The notes beneath the pieces were generated by a model. The model was not told the DNA's origin. It was given only the letters and a program-made list of their open reading frames with translations, and made no database searches. Shown one piece after another: positions 1 to 12,450 of a DNA stretch of 64,000 nt. This DNA is from Lingula anatina (taxonomy: Eukaryota > Brachiopoda > Lingulata > Lingulida > Lingulidae), in NCBI RefSeq assembly GCF_001039355.2, contig NW_019774325.1:465833-529832 (forward strand), read 5' to 3'. The position numbers and the translations under genes are program-made. Numbering within the stretch: position 1 is the first letter of the stretch; the number at the start of each line of letters is the position of its first letter.

Positions 1-2729
1 ACCACCCACCCCCAGCCCCACCCCCACCACCACCACCACCCCTGCATTTCAGTCTTGGGGTTTTAATAATGGGGAATGTGGCCACCTGTTAAAAAGTCGC
101 ATTCACAACAAATGGTCCTCGGATCAACTGGTCCGCAGATCAAAAATGGCGGACCCTACATGAAAACAATACCGCCTAATCCCTCTCCGCTTCCACCCAA
201 CTTCCCTGCACGGGTCTGGCAGTTAAACTTCGAAGCCAAAACTTAAATCGTGTGGAGACGGGGAGACCATTAAATGATTAGAAGGTCTTGCTGTCATGTA
301 CTGTCCGCCATATTTGATCCGAGGACCATCTGTTCCGAATGTCACCTTTAAAGAAAACTGAGGACAAATAGGTACACATCGAGCGGGAGGAATGAGTAAG
401 CGATGAGCATTAACCACGAGGAAGAGATTTAATTCTGCAGAGAAAATGCTTTAAGATGATTAGACTTTACACGAATGGTTGAACAGCAATTACCCCATAC
501 TTCGTCCAATGATTCTACACTTGGGAACGCTGAATAAAAACAATACTATGTTAAATCTGTATCATCCTAGTTATTGTGCTTTATAGACAAAACATACAGG
601 AATTCAATAATGCTGATATTTTGTATTAAAGCGACTTCAATCTAAATATATACATATTTTATGGTTAATAAAAGTTAGTGGCATAGTTTTTGTTAAAAGC
701 TTCCTGGTAAGCACTTGTAGGCGGTTTGAAGGTGGGATAAGTTGCGATAATTTGATGTTCTCTCTCTCACTCCCTCTCATTCACGCACGCACACACACAC
801 ACTCACACACACACACACTCACACACACACACAAACGGTCGCGCGTATTATTAGGTTAAAAACTACCATACGTATGTACAACAAAGTACTTGTAAAACCA
901 AAGCTTTTGAATTGAGAAGATTTACAAAAGCACATCTTATTAGACGGTTAAGCAGTGTGATAGCACTTCCTCCATTTCACGACTCCTAATTTGCCCCTTA
1001 ATTCTTTCTTTTCTCTGATGTGAGTGTCAAGATTTAAGACCAGTTTATGCAGAGACTAACATATGTAGTAGAAAGTTTGGCAGGTATTTCCTGATATGTA
1101 TATCTACTCAAGGCCTGTGTTACTGTCAAGTGCCTTATCCACTTTGGATGTGTTCAATAAGACTGTGACGCGTGAAGGCAATATCAGAGACGGAAGTTTC
1201 TAGAATCTGTCTCTCACCCCCCCTCCCTTTTCCCATTATCCTACTGTATTGACTCATAACATAGCTTTAATTTATCACACAATCAAACGTGCTGCATTAA
1301 TAAAAACCTTACGGGGATGTGGTTTAGTGATTCAATGATTCCCTGGATATGAAGAGTTTTGTTAAAAGCTTCCCGTTAGACCCAGATTTTGTTTTTGACT
1401 TAATGGTATGGAATACTCTTATACTCTATTCTGTATCTCTCCTTCCCTCTTCCCTTCTTCGCTCCCTCTCTCCGTCGTTTCTTTTGGATATAAGTTTGAC
1501 TCTCCTATGATGTTTTGTTTTTTATGAAAAGGTAAATAAATTTAACGAAGTAAATGATCAAATGACTTCCATCAACCTGCGAGATTTAATCAACTGAGAA
1601 CCCCAAACGACTGAGGCGTCCGGGCTTTTAAGGTGGGATGCAGAAAAGGTTCGTCACGTTTAATTCTCTTTAAAATAATTGCGACATTAATGGGATTGGA
1701 CTTTAAAAAAAGAAGTAAACTGATTTTATGAATGGAAAAGTGCACAATCTCAATTTGAGAGCGATTTGGGGGTTATTTGCTGAAGGTGGGACCAATTGAA
1801 CGCAGGCTTATTTATAGAATAGCTCTCTGGCGACATGTTTCACGATCAACACTTCTTGAAGAATTCCGTGAAAACGTTATGACATTTATACAGGCTATAG
1901 GCACTTTGAATATTAAAGAGGTCGTGTAGCATGCTTGTCCTGTCAGGATGGAAGACGATACCTCTTCATGATGGATCAGATTTATTGTCTTGGTGACAAT
2001 GTCGTTCTTTTTGTCTCGACAAATATGATACAACTCGAGAAGCAAGTGTCAGTGGCCGCTGCCTGAGCGTGATCACTTCATGCAAATATTTTTTTTTTTT
2101 TTTTTTTTTTGAAAAAGAAAAAATACATTGTCACGAGAAGGCATTTTAACTTGCTTTCAGTTGTTATAATGACCTCTAGGCAAAGATAACTCACACTTTC
2201 GGCTTGACAGCTAGACACGAAAATAAGCTATGCCCGGCAAGCGTGGTTTATTTTGTTGTTGCACAGGTAAAATAGCTAATTGTGGTTATTGTTTTTTCAA
2301 TTAATTCAAAATGTTAACTAAAGTAGAAAAAAAGGACCGCCCCGTTGTTGCCCACTCAAAGTGGGCACGCTCTGCGCTAAGGTACCGTACAGATAATCTT
2401 ATCTTTTTCATATTTATTCCGTGAACAGGAAACGAACTCTTTTAATGTAGTGCCGTGTCAAACCAGACCAAAGCAATCAAAACAAAATCATTAATATATA
2501 GAAATCATCTCGTCTGAAATGCTGGTGAAATTTTAGTCAATTAAGGCATTCAGGATGTTCATTGTGAGCAGATGACACCTTGTGAAGGTTGTCTTGGTCA
2601 ACATGGCTTGCCGTGGATGCTTTAACTCCAGTATGCCTCTGCGGTTGTTTTGAAGGAAATGTCCTTGAATAGAAATCATGACTTGTAAGTAGCACACACT
2701 CTGATGTCAATGCTGTCTAGCAATTCTTG
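1..2729. other. Gene-poor stretch with simple repeats
   Basis: I see no coding exon, RNA gene or recognisable domain on either strand. Short open frames (the longest is under 80 codons) have no recognisable motif. The stretch contains an AC-rich microsatellite at about 787-831 and a T-run at 2091-2110. AT-rich, intergenic-looking sequence. Confidence 0.6.
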
Positions 2730-3578
2730 TAAAATTGACGGTAACCACAAAGATTATTTGCCAAACACTTCATCTGACCGCGTCATGGCGACGGCTTTAC
2801 AGCTAGATCATAATGACCTGCTCTCTGGCAGATAAACAATTCTCTATCATTTTCTCTCCTGGTGTCTCCTCTATCAGAGTCTTGCAATGCAAAGCAAAGG
2901 CATGAAAAACCATTTTGGGTGGGTTTACTGGAATGCAGACGTGTGTAAACAGACATGAATAATGTGTCCTGTGTGTGTGTACTACTGCTCCCGCCCAACG
3001 TCAAATTTTTCAAATCAAAATAACGCAAAATATAGCAAAATCACGGAATTCACGGCTGACTTGGAGTGGTTGAATCCCTTTAAAGTTTGTTACATTGTGT
3101 GTGTACATGATTATTAGAGTCTTACCACGCCCCCTCCTTTTTTGTACAGAATTTAAAAGTGAAGTAAAATTTAAGGATTATCCCTATCAACCTTTATCCA
3201 GTCCAATTGGTCTAATCATGTTCCCGAATCTTGCATTTATTTCCTGGGCTCTTTTCTTGTTGTTGTGGTTTGCCAGCGCTGATAGGACTAAAAGTTGATC
3301 AAGGTCGGTTGTTATTTGTGTTTTTTAAAAATTGGTTCAGTTACAGATATCTGCCAATTAATAACTATGAAATCGTTGTGATTGTTTCCCCAAGGTCACT
3401 CTGACGTTCTTATTATGAGAAGTCGGGTTCTGAGACGTGATAATTAACATACACAAAAAAGATGGTGAAAATTGCATTTGAAGAAAATTTTGTTTCTTTG
3501 TGGATGTTTCGCGTTTTCTGGGGCTTGGTTTATGTAATTTTTTTCATTAGCTTATCCTGTCGTCAAATAGCACATCTA
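2730..3578 (+). repeat. Duplicated segment, copy 1 (probable allele with transposon)
   Basis: This 849-bp segment matches 4386-5205 almost base for base. The differences I see are a 30-bp stretch near 2780 missing from the second copy, a small CT-rich indel, and about ten single-base changes. Copy 1 ends exactly where a Tc1-like element begins (3579). Copy 2 runs through the same point without the element. The simplest reading is two alleles of one locus placed in series by the assembly on either side of the gap at 4384. A true tandem duplication is the alternative. Confidence 0.85.
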
Positions 3579-4383
3579 CAGGGTTACCACTTAATATGGA
3601 ATATTATTTTTTGGCGAGTAAATTATCTACACAATATTTAATTTCTCTCTAACTACTTTAAATCCAAAGCTGAGGTGTCACTCCATGTGTAGCCAGGTGT
3701 GTTACCTAATTACCACACAACTCTCGAAACAATTGATGCATGCAGTTGCATGTTCTGTGGTCAGAAATGTGAGGGGTGGTCTTTTCGGTAATTTATGCCC
3801 TTGTATAAAAACGCATGGGTTTGGTCAATCTTTGGAGTGTGTTTAGAGAAGCAAAGAAGGGATCGCTCTGAAACTTGACAGGTACATTAGTGAAGATATG
3901 GTTCGACAGCTAAGCAACGCAGCTTACTATGGGATTCTTGCTCTCAAAGAAAATGGCCAGGAAACGGACAGCCATTGCCAGGTAATTCAACATTTATCAG
4001 GAACCGTTTGTGAAGTCCTCCAAAGAATTGCTACAACAGGGGCACCTACTCCAATACCTCGACCAGGGTGTCCGCGTATCACACCAAGAAGACAGGATCG
4101 CCTTCTCCTTAGAGGACGCCGTGCTGGTCGTACAAAGTCAACCAGTGTCCTCAGAAAAGAGAGGCAGAATGTCATTCAAACGCCCGTTTCAAGGTCCCTC
4201 GTGAACAAGAGATTATTGCAAGCCGGTTATTTTGCACAAAAGCCAGTAGGGAAACCACTGTTAACAGCAGGTCATAAACAGCGACGTCTGCAATGGGCTG
4301 GGGACCACGTGCGTTTGCAGCCAAAACACTGGAATCACGTCGTTTTCAGTGATGAGGCCAGATATGGATTTTTTAGGGTTAAT
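3579..4383 (+). mobile_element. Tc1/mariner-like DNA transposon, cut by gap
   Basis: The element starts with CAGGGTTACCAC directly after a TA dinucleotide (3577-3578), the target used by Tc1/mariner elements. The uninterrupted copy of the flank shows the same TA at 5204-5205. About 320 bp of non-coding terminal sequence precede the transposase start at 3898. The element is interrupted inside the transposase by the unresolved base at 4384, so its 3' terminal repeat is not in the window. Confidence 0.8.
3898..4383 (+). CDS. Tc1-like transposase, N-terminal part only
   Basis: The frame is open from an ATG for about 160 codons, up to the N at 4384. The N-terminal helix-turn-helix region is followed by a basic linker with the RPGCPR motif, then KPLLTAGHKQRRLQWA, which is typical of the Tc3/Tc1 DNA-binding region, and then HVVFSDEARYGF. 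The D of FSDE is the first acidic residue of the DDE catalytic triad. The second D and the final D/E lie beyond the break, so nothing here is a complete enzyme. The frame has no stops or frameshifts, so the insertion may be fairly young. The reading after 4384 belongs to the flanking duplicate, not to the transposase. Confidence 0.85.
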
Positions 4384-4384
4384 N
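4384..4384. other. Unresolved base, probable collapsed gap
   Basis: A single N separates transposase sequence from sequence duplicated at 2730-3578. The change of context on its two sides shows that it marks a join between separate contigs rather than one ambiguous base. Confidence 0.7.
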
Positions 4385-4385
4385 A

Positions 4386-5205
4386 TAAAATTGACGGTAA
4401 CCACAAAGATTATTTGCCAAACACTTCATCTGATCATAATGACCTGCTCTCTGGCAGATAAACAATTCTCTATCATTTTCTCTCCTGGTGTCTCTCTCTA
4501 TCAGAGTCTTGCAATGCAAAGCAAAGGCATGAAAAACCATTTTGGGTGGGTTTACTGGAATGCAGACGTGTGTAAACAGACATGAATAATGTATCCTGTG
4601 TGTGTGTACTACTGCTCCCGCCCAACGTCAAATTCTTCAAATCAAAATAACGCAAAATATAGCAAAATCACGGAATTCACGGCTGAGTTGGAGTGGTTGA
4701 ATCCCTTTAAAGTTTGTTACATTGTGTGTGTACATGATTATTAGAGTCTTACCACGCCCCCTCCTTTTTTGTACAGAATTTAAAAGTGAAGTAAAATTTA
4801 AGGATTATCCCTATCAACCTTTATCCAGTCCAAGTGGTCTAATCATGTTCCCGAATCTTGCATTTATTTCCTGGGCTCTTTTCTTGTTGTTGTGGTTTGC
4901 TAGCGCTGATAGGACTAAAAGTTGATCAAGGTCGGTTGTTATTTGTGTTTTTTAAAAATTGGTTCAGTTACAGATATCTGCCAATTAATAACTATGAAAT
5001 CGTTGTGATTGTTTCCCCAAGGTCACTCCGACGTTCTTATTATGAGAAGTCGGGTTCTGAGACGTGATAATTAACATACACAAAAAAGATGGTGAAAATT
5101 GCATTTGAAGAAAATTTTGTTTCTTTGTGGATGTTTCGCGTTTTCTGGGGCTTGGTTTATGTAATTTTATTCATTAGATTATCCTGTCGTCAAATAGCAC
5201 ATCTA
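4386..5205 (+). repeat. Duplicated segment, copy 2 (empty-site allele)
   Basis: Near-identical to 2730-3578. At its right end the shared sequence CACATCTA continues into unique DNA (GGTTTGG from 5206), whereas copy 1 continues into the Tc1-like element. It therefore shows the pre-insertion target site. Confidence 0.85.
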
Positions 5206-6415
5206 GGTTTGGTTAACCGCGACAAACAGGAAAACCTTTATCTCTGCAGAAAATGGAAGAAAATTGAGCAAAACTAGCATCATAGAACCAGTGATTTGTT
5301 GGCTTTGAGCAATTTTGTTTCAAGGAATGATTGTTTTTTTTTTCATCTCTACAAGAGAGTGGTCTTCAATGGTTGTTTGGGCTAGAAAGTAAAAATGCTT
5401 GCTGTTGCTTGTTGACCATGCTACTCTTACTAAGTACCCGTATGTTCTCGATTCAAAAATAACGAACAGATTTGATGTCATGTTTGTGGTAATATCTTTT
5501 TACAAGCTGGAAAATGTCGCGTTAGTTCAATATTTGCTGCGGTTCTTTCTTCTTGCTGTCTCGTCGTGAAACCAGGAGGTAGACCTCGTGGTTGTACATC
5601 CACATAAACACCGTAACAAATCGAGATTTTATCCACCTTGGACACATGGCGGCTAATACCAACTGGGAGAAAAACAATATCACCACAATGTAAAAGCGAC
5701 AATTATGTAATATATGTGACGCATTTCCCGTTTCCTGTTTCCCTTCAAATTAAAGTGTTTTTCAGCAAACAAAAATATCTTGTTGCACAAGATATTCAGG
5801 GTCAAAGTCTTCAGGTAATTGACCCACGCCAAACTAGCACGCTATCCAGAGGGAGAAGGAAAAAGACGCCCCGTCGCTTCCTACAACCGAAACCAAGAGA
5901 AGCAAGAGTCGCTGAAATTCCCGGTAAATTAGCCGCCGTGGAGCGTTTATGTTACTCTATACGTTTAATTTTTTGGGAATATTACGTATTTATTTTGTTG
6001 TCTTGGATGGTTTTATATCAGCAACTGAAATGGCATTGGTCATAGCACATTACCACGGAAACAAGTATCCCTCATACTGTTTACCTATACAAAGATTTGG
6101 TTAACAAAATTCAACAAAAGAATGCAATCATTTTAATACATGTTCAGCTATTTAAACATACAAGAAAAATAATCGATGGCCAAATCGCAAAAAGAACATT
6201 TTACAACAGAGACGGGAAGCAATCTGTAGCGTTAAAATCAATTACGTTTAGACTAGTACAATAGACTATATTCGGCGAAAGTTGTGACACCTTTTTAAAG
6301 TTTTATTCCTTTTTACCTTGACCCCTCATAAGCTAATTATTATTTTTATTTTGCCTAAATCCCTTTGTGTTTATTCCCCTAGAAAGATTTTTTGGACTTT
6401 TAACGTTCTGCGGCA
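5206..6415. other. No gene seen
   Basis: Unique AT-rich sequence. Open frames on both strands (up to 135 codons on the plus strand near 5640-6045) contain no recognisable domain, and I could not connect them by plausible splice sites into a known gene. Confidence 0.5.
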
Positions 6416-6587
6416 GGTGTAACAGGAATGGTGGTCCGCTAGGAACCGTAGTCCATTCCCCATTACTTTGTACAGGTGACACTCGTCCCATATATTAACC
6501 CCAATACTGCAACAAACCCTTACCTAGCTGTACTTATCATATGGGAGCCTGGACTTCCATTCCTGTGACTTCCATTCCTGTTACACC
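6416..6587. repeat. Short TIR element (MITE-like), GGTGTAACAGG family
   Basis: Ends are inverted repeats: GGTGTAACAGGAATGG at the left and CCATTCCTGTTACACC at the right, about 172 bp apart. Related sequence occurs in inverted orientation at 25812-25978 and in degraded form near 17067-17314, 45595-45655 and 58400-58475. No coding sequence. Consistent with a non-autonomous DNA transposon. Confidence 0.65.
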
Positions 6588-7738
6588 GGCATTACGTATA
6601 CGTAGAGTCTATAGGATAACTTTGCAACCGGAAAGCAGTCATGTAAAAATCTATGTTTTAAAACATGTCTGAAATATATCGATGTAATGCACAAATAATG
6701 CAGTACGCAGAACGTCAGTTTTTGGGGAGGGGGGTTAAATATCCAGAAAGAAGAAATCTGCGACCGGGATAGGGTCTCCCTACACCCGTGTTTCCTGCCC
6801 TTATGATTGACGGTTGAAATAGTGGAGGGTGGAAGGCTTTCTTATTTGACTACATTGATGATATTAACGTACGTGTACCATCTTTCTTTTTTCTTTACTT
6901 CCAAGAGATCTGTTTACAATTAACGGCATGAGAAGACGCAATAAACATGCACTACTGCATATAGTTTCAATCTGATTTCTAATCAAACCCGATGGTCTTG
7001 TTGACAATCTTAATACTAATCACACTGGATGCACTTGTGGGGACCGAAGCCACGAGTACAATGGATTATATTTAATAAACAAACAACTTAGTGTGTATAA
7101 TTAACAAACAATCACTGTGTTTATTTCTGTATCTGTTAATTGGAATCAGCAAAGGTCAAAACAGCAAGAATAATTAAATTGTTTGGCAGTACTTACTTGG
7201 CACGAATTGTATCTCTAGAAGATGTACATATATTGTTACGGTTTCTGTTTATACCTGTACGTGTCAAGTGTTGGCCACACGTGTTATTCACGTAGATAGA
7301 TTCTTCTCGGAAGGAGACAATAAAATTCCCGATCAGATCCTCTGCTAAAGGTTTCTTTAAGATGAAGCGCTCTCTTTGTCTTGGAAAATTTCTTCCCCGA
7401 GGCAAGCATTTGGGTTATGCCTACAAGGGTTCTTGTGGTCTTTCCAACGGCAGTGGCCGGGAATATGAATGACAGTGGCTCCGATGCCAAATCAAATTAT
7501 CTGGTAACATTAATTTGCAGTATTGCGGCGTACAACGGAAAGTGATTTGAGCAAGTCGTTTATCGTGTAACCATGGTTCTGTCAGGAGTCTCGCGAGACG
7601 CCTACGTCAATTGCACAGCATCGGAGCCAATAATCTAAAGGCAAGTCTTCCGTCTTTGCCACTGAATACACAAGCAGCGAGGTAGCCTCTCTGAATATTT
7701 ACAGGCAGCTATCTCCTCCTTCTGCGCATGCTTCCTAC
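6588..7738. other. No gene seen; upstream region of the EF-hand gene
   Basis: No recognisable coding exon. The end of the region leads into the TATA box at 7741. Confidence 0.5.
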
Positions 7739-7740
7739 GG

Positions 7741-7748
7741 TATATAAA
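7741..7748 (+). promoter_or_regulatory. TATA box with initiator about 30 bp downstream
   Basis: TATATAAA at 7741-7748 is followed after about 28 bp by CTTCAGATC (near 7769), an initiator-like sequence at the usual spacing. It lies about 210 bp upstream of the proposed start codon at 7954 and has no competing gene on its strand. Confidence 0.55.
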
Positions 7749-7953
7749 CTCCTGCTCAGCCAGTCTCCTTCAGATCACAGTTGCCACTGATCAGAACCAG
7801 AAAACTTTAGTTGCAGCTTAGGCGTTCAGTTACTGTTAAGCTATACGTTGGACTTAGTCGCTTTTAGACAGTCACATTTTCTCTGTGGCGCTTCAAGTGG
7901 AAGCAAGCTATTTACCAAGTACTAGTTGACTGACATTACTTACATCTAGAGAA

Positions 7954-10470
7954 ATGGAGTGCGTTATGACGACCTCGGCGACAATCATGCCGATACATGG
8001 ACAGTTTAGTTTTAAGTGTTGGAGGGAACGACAGTGCCTTAAACCAGGTATGTTCTGGCAAAAATGCTGAGGCAAAGAAAACGTGCACGTGTGCGTGGCT
8101 CGAAGCATTATCGGTGGGGGTTATTTATTCTCGGTTTTCCAATTAAAACATTTATTAAAATATATTTTTAAAGAATTATAATATATTTCTAAAAAATTGA
8201 AAGGTTAGTTGTTATGTTGAATATTATGTCAAAAGAATCATGTCGACGATTTTTTTACAGGCAATATCTAGTTTGTTTTGCTGATACAATCGACTGTAAA
8301 AACCATGGGCGTGTGTTTATTGCTTGACGGCCACGAAATGATGATGTATCAAGCAATATCGTGATAAAATAAATTGTCATTTAATATCAAACACGAAGTT
8401 AAACACGCACCGTGCATTGTTTATTGAATTTCCGCACGCAGTATCTAAAACCTTCACGATTTTTGCATTGTTAAAACGTTTCGGAAACCGCGCCATGCAC
8501 CATAGAACTGAAATTATAGCGCTCTTCATGTCTTTTGTTTAATCGTCGATAAACCTACCCAAGCATAATTACATATTTATCTTCTTATTAAACGTTATTG
8601 CAACTCCACGAGTAGCTCACCGGTATGATGAAATGCCAGGCTGAAGGTGCGAGGCAAAAATAGATTCCGCTTTCATATCTTATATTCTTCGTTAGATCAA
8701 CTAAATTACGGCAAAATGCGTCACTCGGTATCATTGGGTTTGAAATGTTATTCTGCAGACGATCACAAGACAATCATGCTGGCGTTTACTGACGTGCAAT
8801 ATTCTGACTGTACTTAACGACGCAGTGGGATGTATAGTGCAGATGCCTAGGTTAAAATACAATCCGCTAAGGGTTGCTTTCCGTATATTTATCGTTAAAA
8901 ATCTATCATTTTTACAAACCATCTAAAAGTTTCCTTTTCATCTTTTTTTTCCCACAGGAAGCGGAACGATAGAATTCGACGAATTTTTAAGTATGATGTC
9001 AAAAAACAAAAGCAGGGATCCAGAGAAAGAATTGTTGGACGTGTTTCACGTTTTCGACCAAAATGGTGACGGGCACATAGACGCAGACGAACTTTACGAC
9101 GTCTTAACAAAAATAGGTGAAGTCATAACAAAGGTGAGTTAAGTATACTGCAGTTAAGTCGATTTCTGTAGCGTCTGTTTTCAACCTTGAAACGCCAGCA
9201 GCATGGTGAAAATGTAGAGCAGAGTTAATATTGCACACTTGAATCGATATCGGAGAGTAATAAATGCCCCATTCACGATATAGGCAATCTGTTTAATGGC
9301 AAACAAATGGCGAAAATAGAAATGCATCTGAGAATACTTAGTTCAGATATCTGATGGGAAAAACCAGGACGTTTTGCAACAATGGCAGCTCTTTAGCCAG
9401 GTCGAGGGGTGCCGGGGGAGGCAGTCATTTTGACTCAAATCAACATTCCATCTGCACTAACTAACAGTGACAAGTATAAAAAAATTGATTCTTCATCACT
9501 TAATTTAATACAGAGAACTAAAACTGAGATTGAAATAGTCCAAAAACTCTTATATTAGAGAAAAAGTCCACCTTTTATTTTTAAAACACCCCAAATTAAA
9601 ATTCTAGTCACGGTCCTCAATATCGTTGGTAAAATACGTGTTATGTAATTCGGGAGTGGAAATACTACTTAAAACTTCAACAGCATTTCAAGCAATAATT
9701 GTTGTGAATGTTGTGATTCGGCATTGACATTATAATTGGTGATAAATTATCTGACTGTATTTTGGCCCTGATTCTTCATTTTGGAAAGTCAATTAACGAC
9801 AGCCTAAATAGCTTTGAAAAACTTTCTACGTTGGCCTAAACAAATGTATTTTTAAAATGATATACAGTGTAACTTAGAGATCAATTCGGGCGGGAAGTTT
9901 AACCGCATTATTCTCGTCTTTCCAGGCTGAGGTTCGTGAAATGATCCAAGAAGCTGATGTTGACGGTGACGGCACAGTAAATTTTACAGGTAAATAATGT
10001 TGCACAAGACACTTGATTCTTCATCTAATTAGATAACGTCAATATTTCGTGATAAGCGTGTGAAGCCGAATGACGAAACCTTACCAGCAGCACCATATCG
10101 TGATGAATACAATGTACTGTATCTTATGAGAAACACCGAAAATACTTAGAAAATGCCTGAAGAAACCCACATCCTCTTTCGGTGGTCTTGCTCTATTCAT
10201 CTTATTATCCTAAGTTTCTGTATTTAATTTCTCGAAATATGAATAAGCTCCCACCCGTTTCCCTGTCCCCGTTGTTGACGTCGCTGACGTCACCGTGGCG
10301 GTCCAGCTTCAAAGTCGCCTAAGAATAGCCTATTTCTTAAGATCTCTATGCCGTATTAATAAATTACCTACTGTTGCTATCATGCCAATACTACTGTTTT
10401 GCAGTATACATAATATTTAAATTGTACCTTCTTAATTTCAGAGTTTAAAAGGATTCTGACGGCGAAATAA
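7954..10470 (+). CDS. Calmodulin/troponin C-like EF-hand protein with replaced N-terminus
   Basis: Proposed exons: 7954-8047, 8958-9133, 9926-9989 and 10442-10470, giving 120 residues. All introns are GT-AG and phases fit (1, 0, 1). Exon 2 opens inside an EF-hand loop ([10 protein letters not shown]), so only the second half of EF2 is present. It then encodes a complete EF3 with loop [12 protein letters not shown]. Exons 3-4 encode EF4 with loop [12 protein letters not shown] and the C-terminus ending in TAK, as in calmodulin. Both complete loops keep the acidic residues at positions 1, 3, 5 and 12 needed for calcium binding. Exon 1 encodes 31 residues unlike any EF hand. It was chosen because it lies under the TATA promoter and joins exon 2 in phase. 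Normal calmodulin is 149 aa, so EF1 and half of EF2 are missing here. Conventional 5' exons that I failed to see are the alternative. A polyadenylation signal lies at 10593. Confidence 0.7.
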
Positions 10471-10885
10471 GTAAACCTAATATCTGACTATCATCTGTGA
10501 TTCTGGGAACTGGCGTGGCGTTGGAGTTGCGCAACGTTAAAACGCGACGGAAAGGCCCCCTACTGAGCCAGGCAGGAGAAACGACTTTATGCAATAAAAA
10601 CTTGGGTTCTTACTAACATCAAGACTAGATAACCGGCCCGACTCTGTAGATCATGCACCAAGTGTGTCTGTGAAGATTTCAAAAGGTTTCCCGCAAAAAT
10701 GACGTGTCTTAAAACGCCAGACAAGAGGCAGCGACGTCTTATGGCACTTAAGCGTTATTAACTTTCTGTTTATTTTGCATGTTTTTTTCGTTAGATAACC
10801 TCAAGAAAATTCATGTTAAATGAAAGCATTGTGCAGACGCTTTCAAGGAGACATACGCGCAATTAGTTATTTTTTAAACTTGTGT

Positions 10886-10886
10886 N
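10886..10886. other. Unresolved base, probable collapsed gap
   Basis: The N lies inside the second zinc-binding box of a RING gene, which breaks off here. This suggests a missing segment rather than one unread base. Confidence 0.5.
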
Positions 10887-11239
10887 TGGCACTCCAAACA
10901 GCGTTTCGTTGCCGTCGGTGGATTGCCGACATTTTTCAGACAACATACCTCGCACTTCTTGACAGCTTTGGCTTGTTCCACTTGATCAATTGTGTGTGAT
11001 ATGCTGACCAGAAGATGATTTGTTTGTAAATCACTTACACCGCCCCTAGGGAGGTCACACTGACGCCTACAGGTAGGACAAGGGAAGCCAGGCTGACCTT
11101 GGACATTTGTGTCCAAAATTTGTTGGAGACAATGCTGGCAAAACGTATGCGAACAGCCGAGGACCTTGGGATCTTTGCAATTTCCATGGCATATGCTGCA
11201 CGTCAGGTAATCTTTCGTTAGGATCTTGGACAGAGACAT
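10887..11239 (-). CDS. TRIM-like RING / B-box protein, C-terminus missing
   Basis: About 117 residues from an ATG at 11239; the frame is open 28 codons further upstream, but that part is hydrophobic and untypical. A C3HC4 RING finger starts at residue 14: CSIC, GCSHTFCQHC, then FPCPTC. The spacing is right for a TRIM-family E3 ubiquitin ligase. After about 45 residues a B-box begins (CEVCCLKN, then KRCLEC) and is cut at the gap at 10886. Beyond that point I see no B-box histidines, coiled coil or C-terminal NHL/B30.2 domain. Expected role by family: ubiquitin transfer to substrates, often in innate immunity or development. The substrate cannot be inferred. Confidence 0.75.
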
Positions 11240-11817
11240 GGCTCCTTGGAACAATATCTTAAAAAGATATAATGATAGACATCGAATCATTGGCAAATAT
11301 TTGGTAATGGAAGAAGCATTCATGGCACGTCATCACGGTATGCACGATAACCGAATATAGAGGTGCAATTGATATCACAGGCATATCCTTAATACTAAGT
11401 GCACAGATTACAAACTATGTTTGGCTATTCTAGGGTCCTACACGAATAATTTAGTATCAAAGGTTCACTCTACTGGAACTCTGAATAAAATAATAAAATG
11501 ATTCATCGTCTAACCCAAAAAAAGGAATACACGTTTGTTTAGAGTAGTTAATTTTTTGAGCGACTTAAGTTTTCATTTCACTAAATATTTAAAAGGTGTG
11601 TATGTGAGTGTTTGGGAGGGGGTACACCATACTGACAGTAAAATAATCAACAAATTAACTATTTGCCATTCGTCGTCCAAATGTTGTATCAGTAATGTCA
11701 AAATATGTTTTCAGTCAGCAACAGAAATTCCTGTTACCTATTGTGCCAAGTACGTGGGCAAGATGAAACTTTGTGGCAATTTTTCTGAGGAACATACGTT
11801 ACGTAGTATTAGTCATA
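11240..11817. other. No gene seen
   Basis: AT-rich sequence between the RING gene start and the 3' tail of a non-LTR element. A 107-codon plus-strand frame at 11535-11858 has low complexity and no domain. Confidence 0.5.
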
Positions 11818-12450
11818 ATAATAATAATAATATAATAATTTATTTATTTCGAGTCTAAAATCCATAAAATGTTCAATAGACTGTACAACATAAAATACAA
11901 AGAAGTTTATAAATAAGAATAGTTAGGATATATATTATATAAATCAGAACTAGACTAAATTGTAATGAACAGTAATAAAAGTAAAAAATCCAAGGTTTCT
12001 TTAATGTAAAATTAAAAATTCATGAATAAAATGTCTTTAAAATGTGAGTTTTCAATTCCTTTTTAAAACATTCTTGTGATTCTATTCGTCTAATGAAAAT
12101 TGGCAACTTATTCCACTCTACTGGTGCAGCTACACAAAATGATATGTCACCATATGTTTTTAACTTTGATTTGGGAACTTTCAGTAAAAATTTGTCACCA
12201 GACCTCAGGGATCTTTGAGGGCTATAATGTTTTACTAGATCAGTAATGTATGGTGGAGCTAGGTTATAAAAAGCAGCATGTGTAAAAACTAAAACCTAAT
12301 AATAATAATAATTTATTTACTAAAATCGCAACCTAAAGGTTGAAGTTTTACAATGTGTCTTAAATAATAAAATCATAAGGTATTTTAAAATTAACTAAAA
12401 ATTATAAACTAAAAGGACCAAAGACTTATAAGACAGTTTGAAGCAGTAAT

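Noticed and set aside
3095-3298. 67-codon frame that occurs twice (3095 and 4722)
   Set aside because: The duplication is explained by the allelic repeat of the whole segment, not by conservation of a protein; no domain or coding bias.
5638-6045. 135-codon plus-strand frame
   Set aside because: No recognisable motif, no matching copy and no splice context; length is within chance for AT-rich DNA with few stops in one frame.
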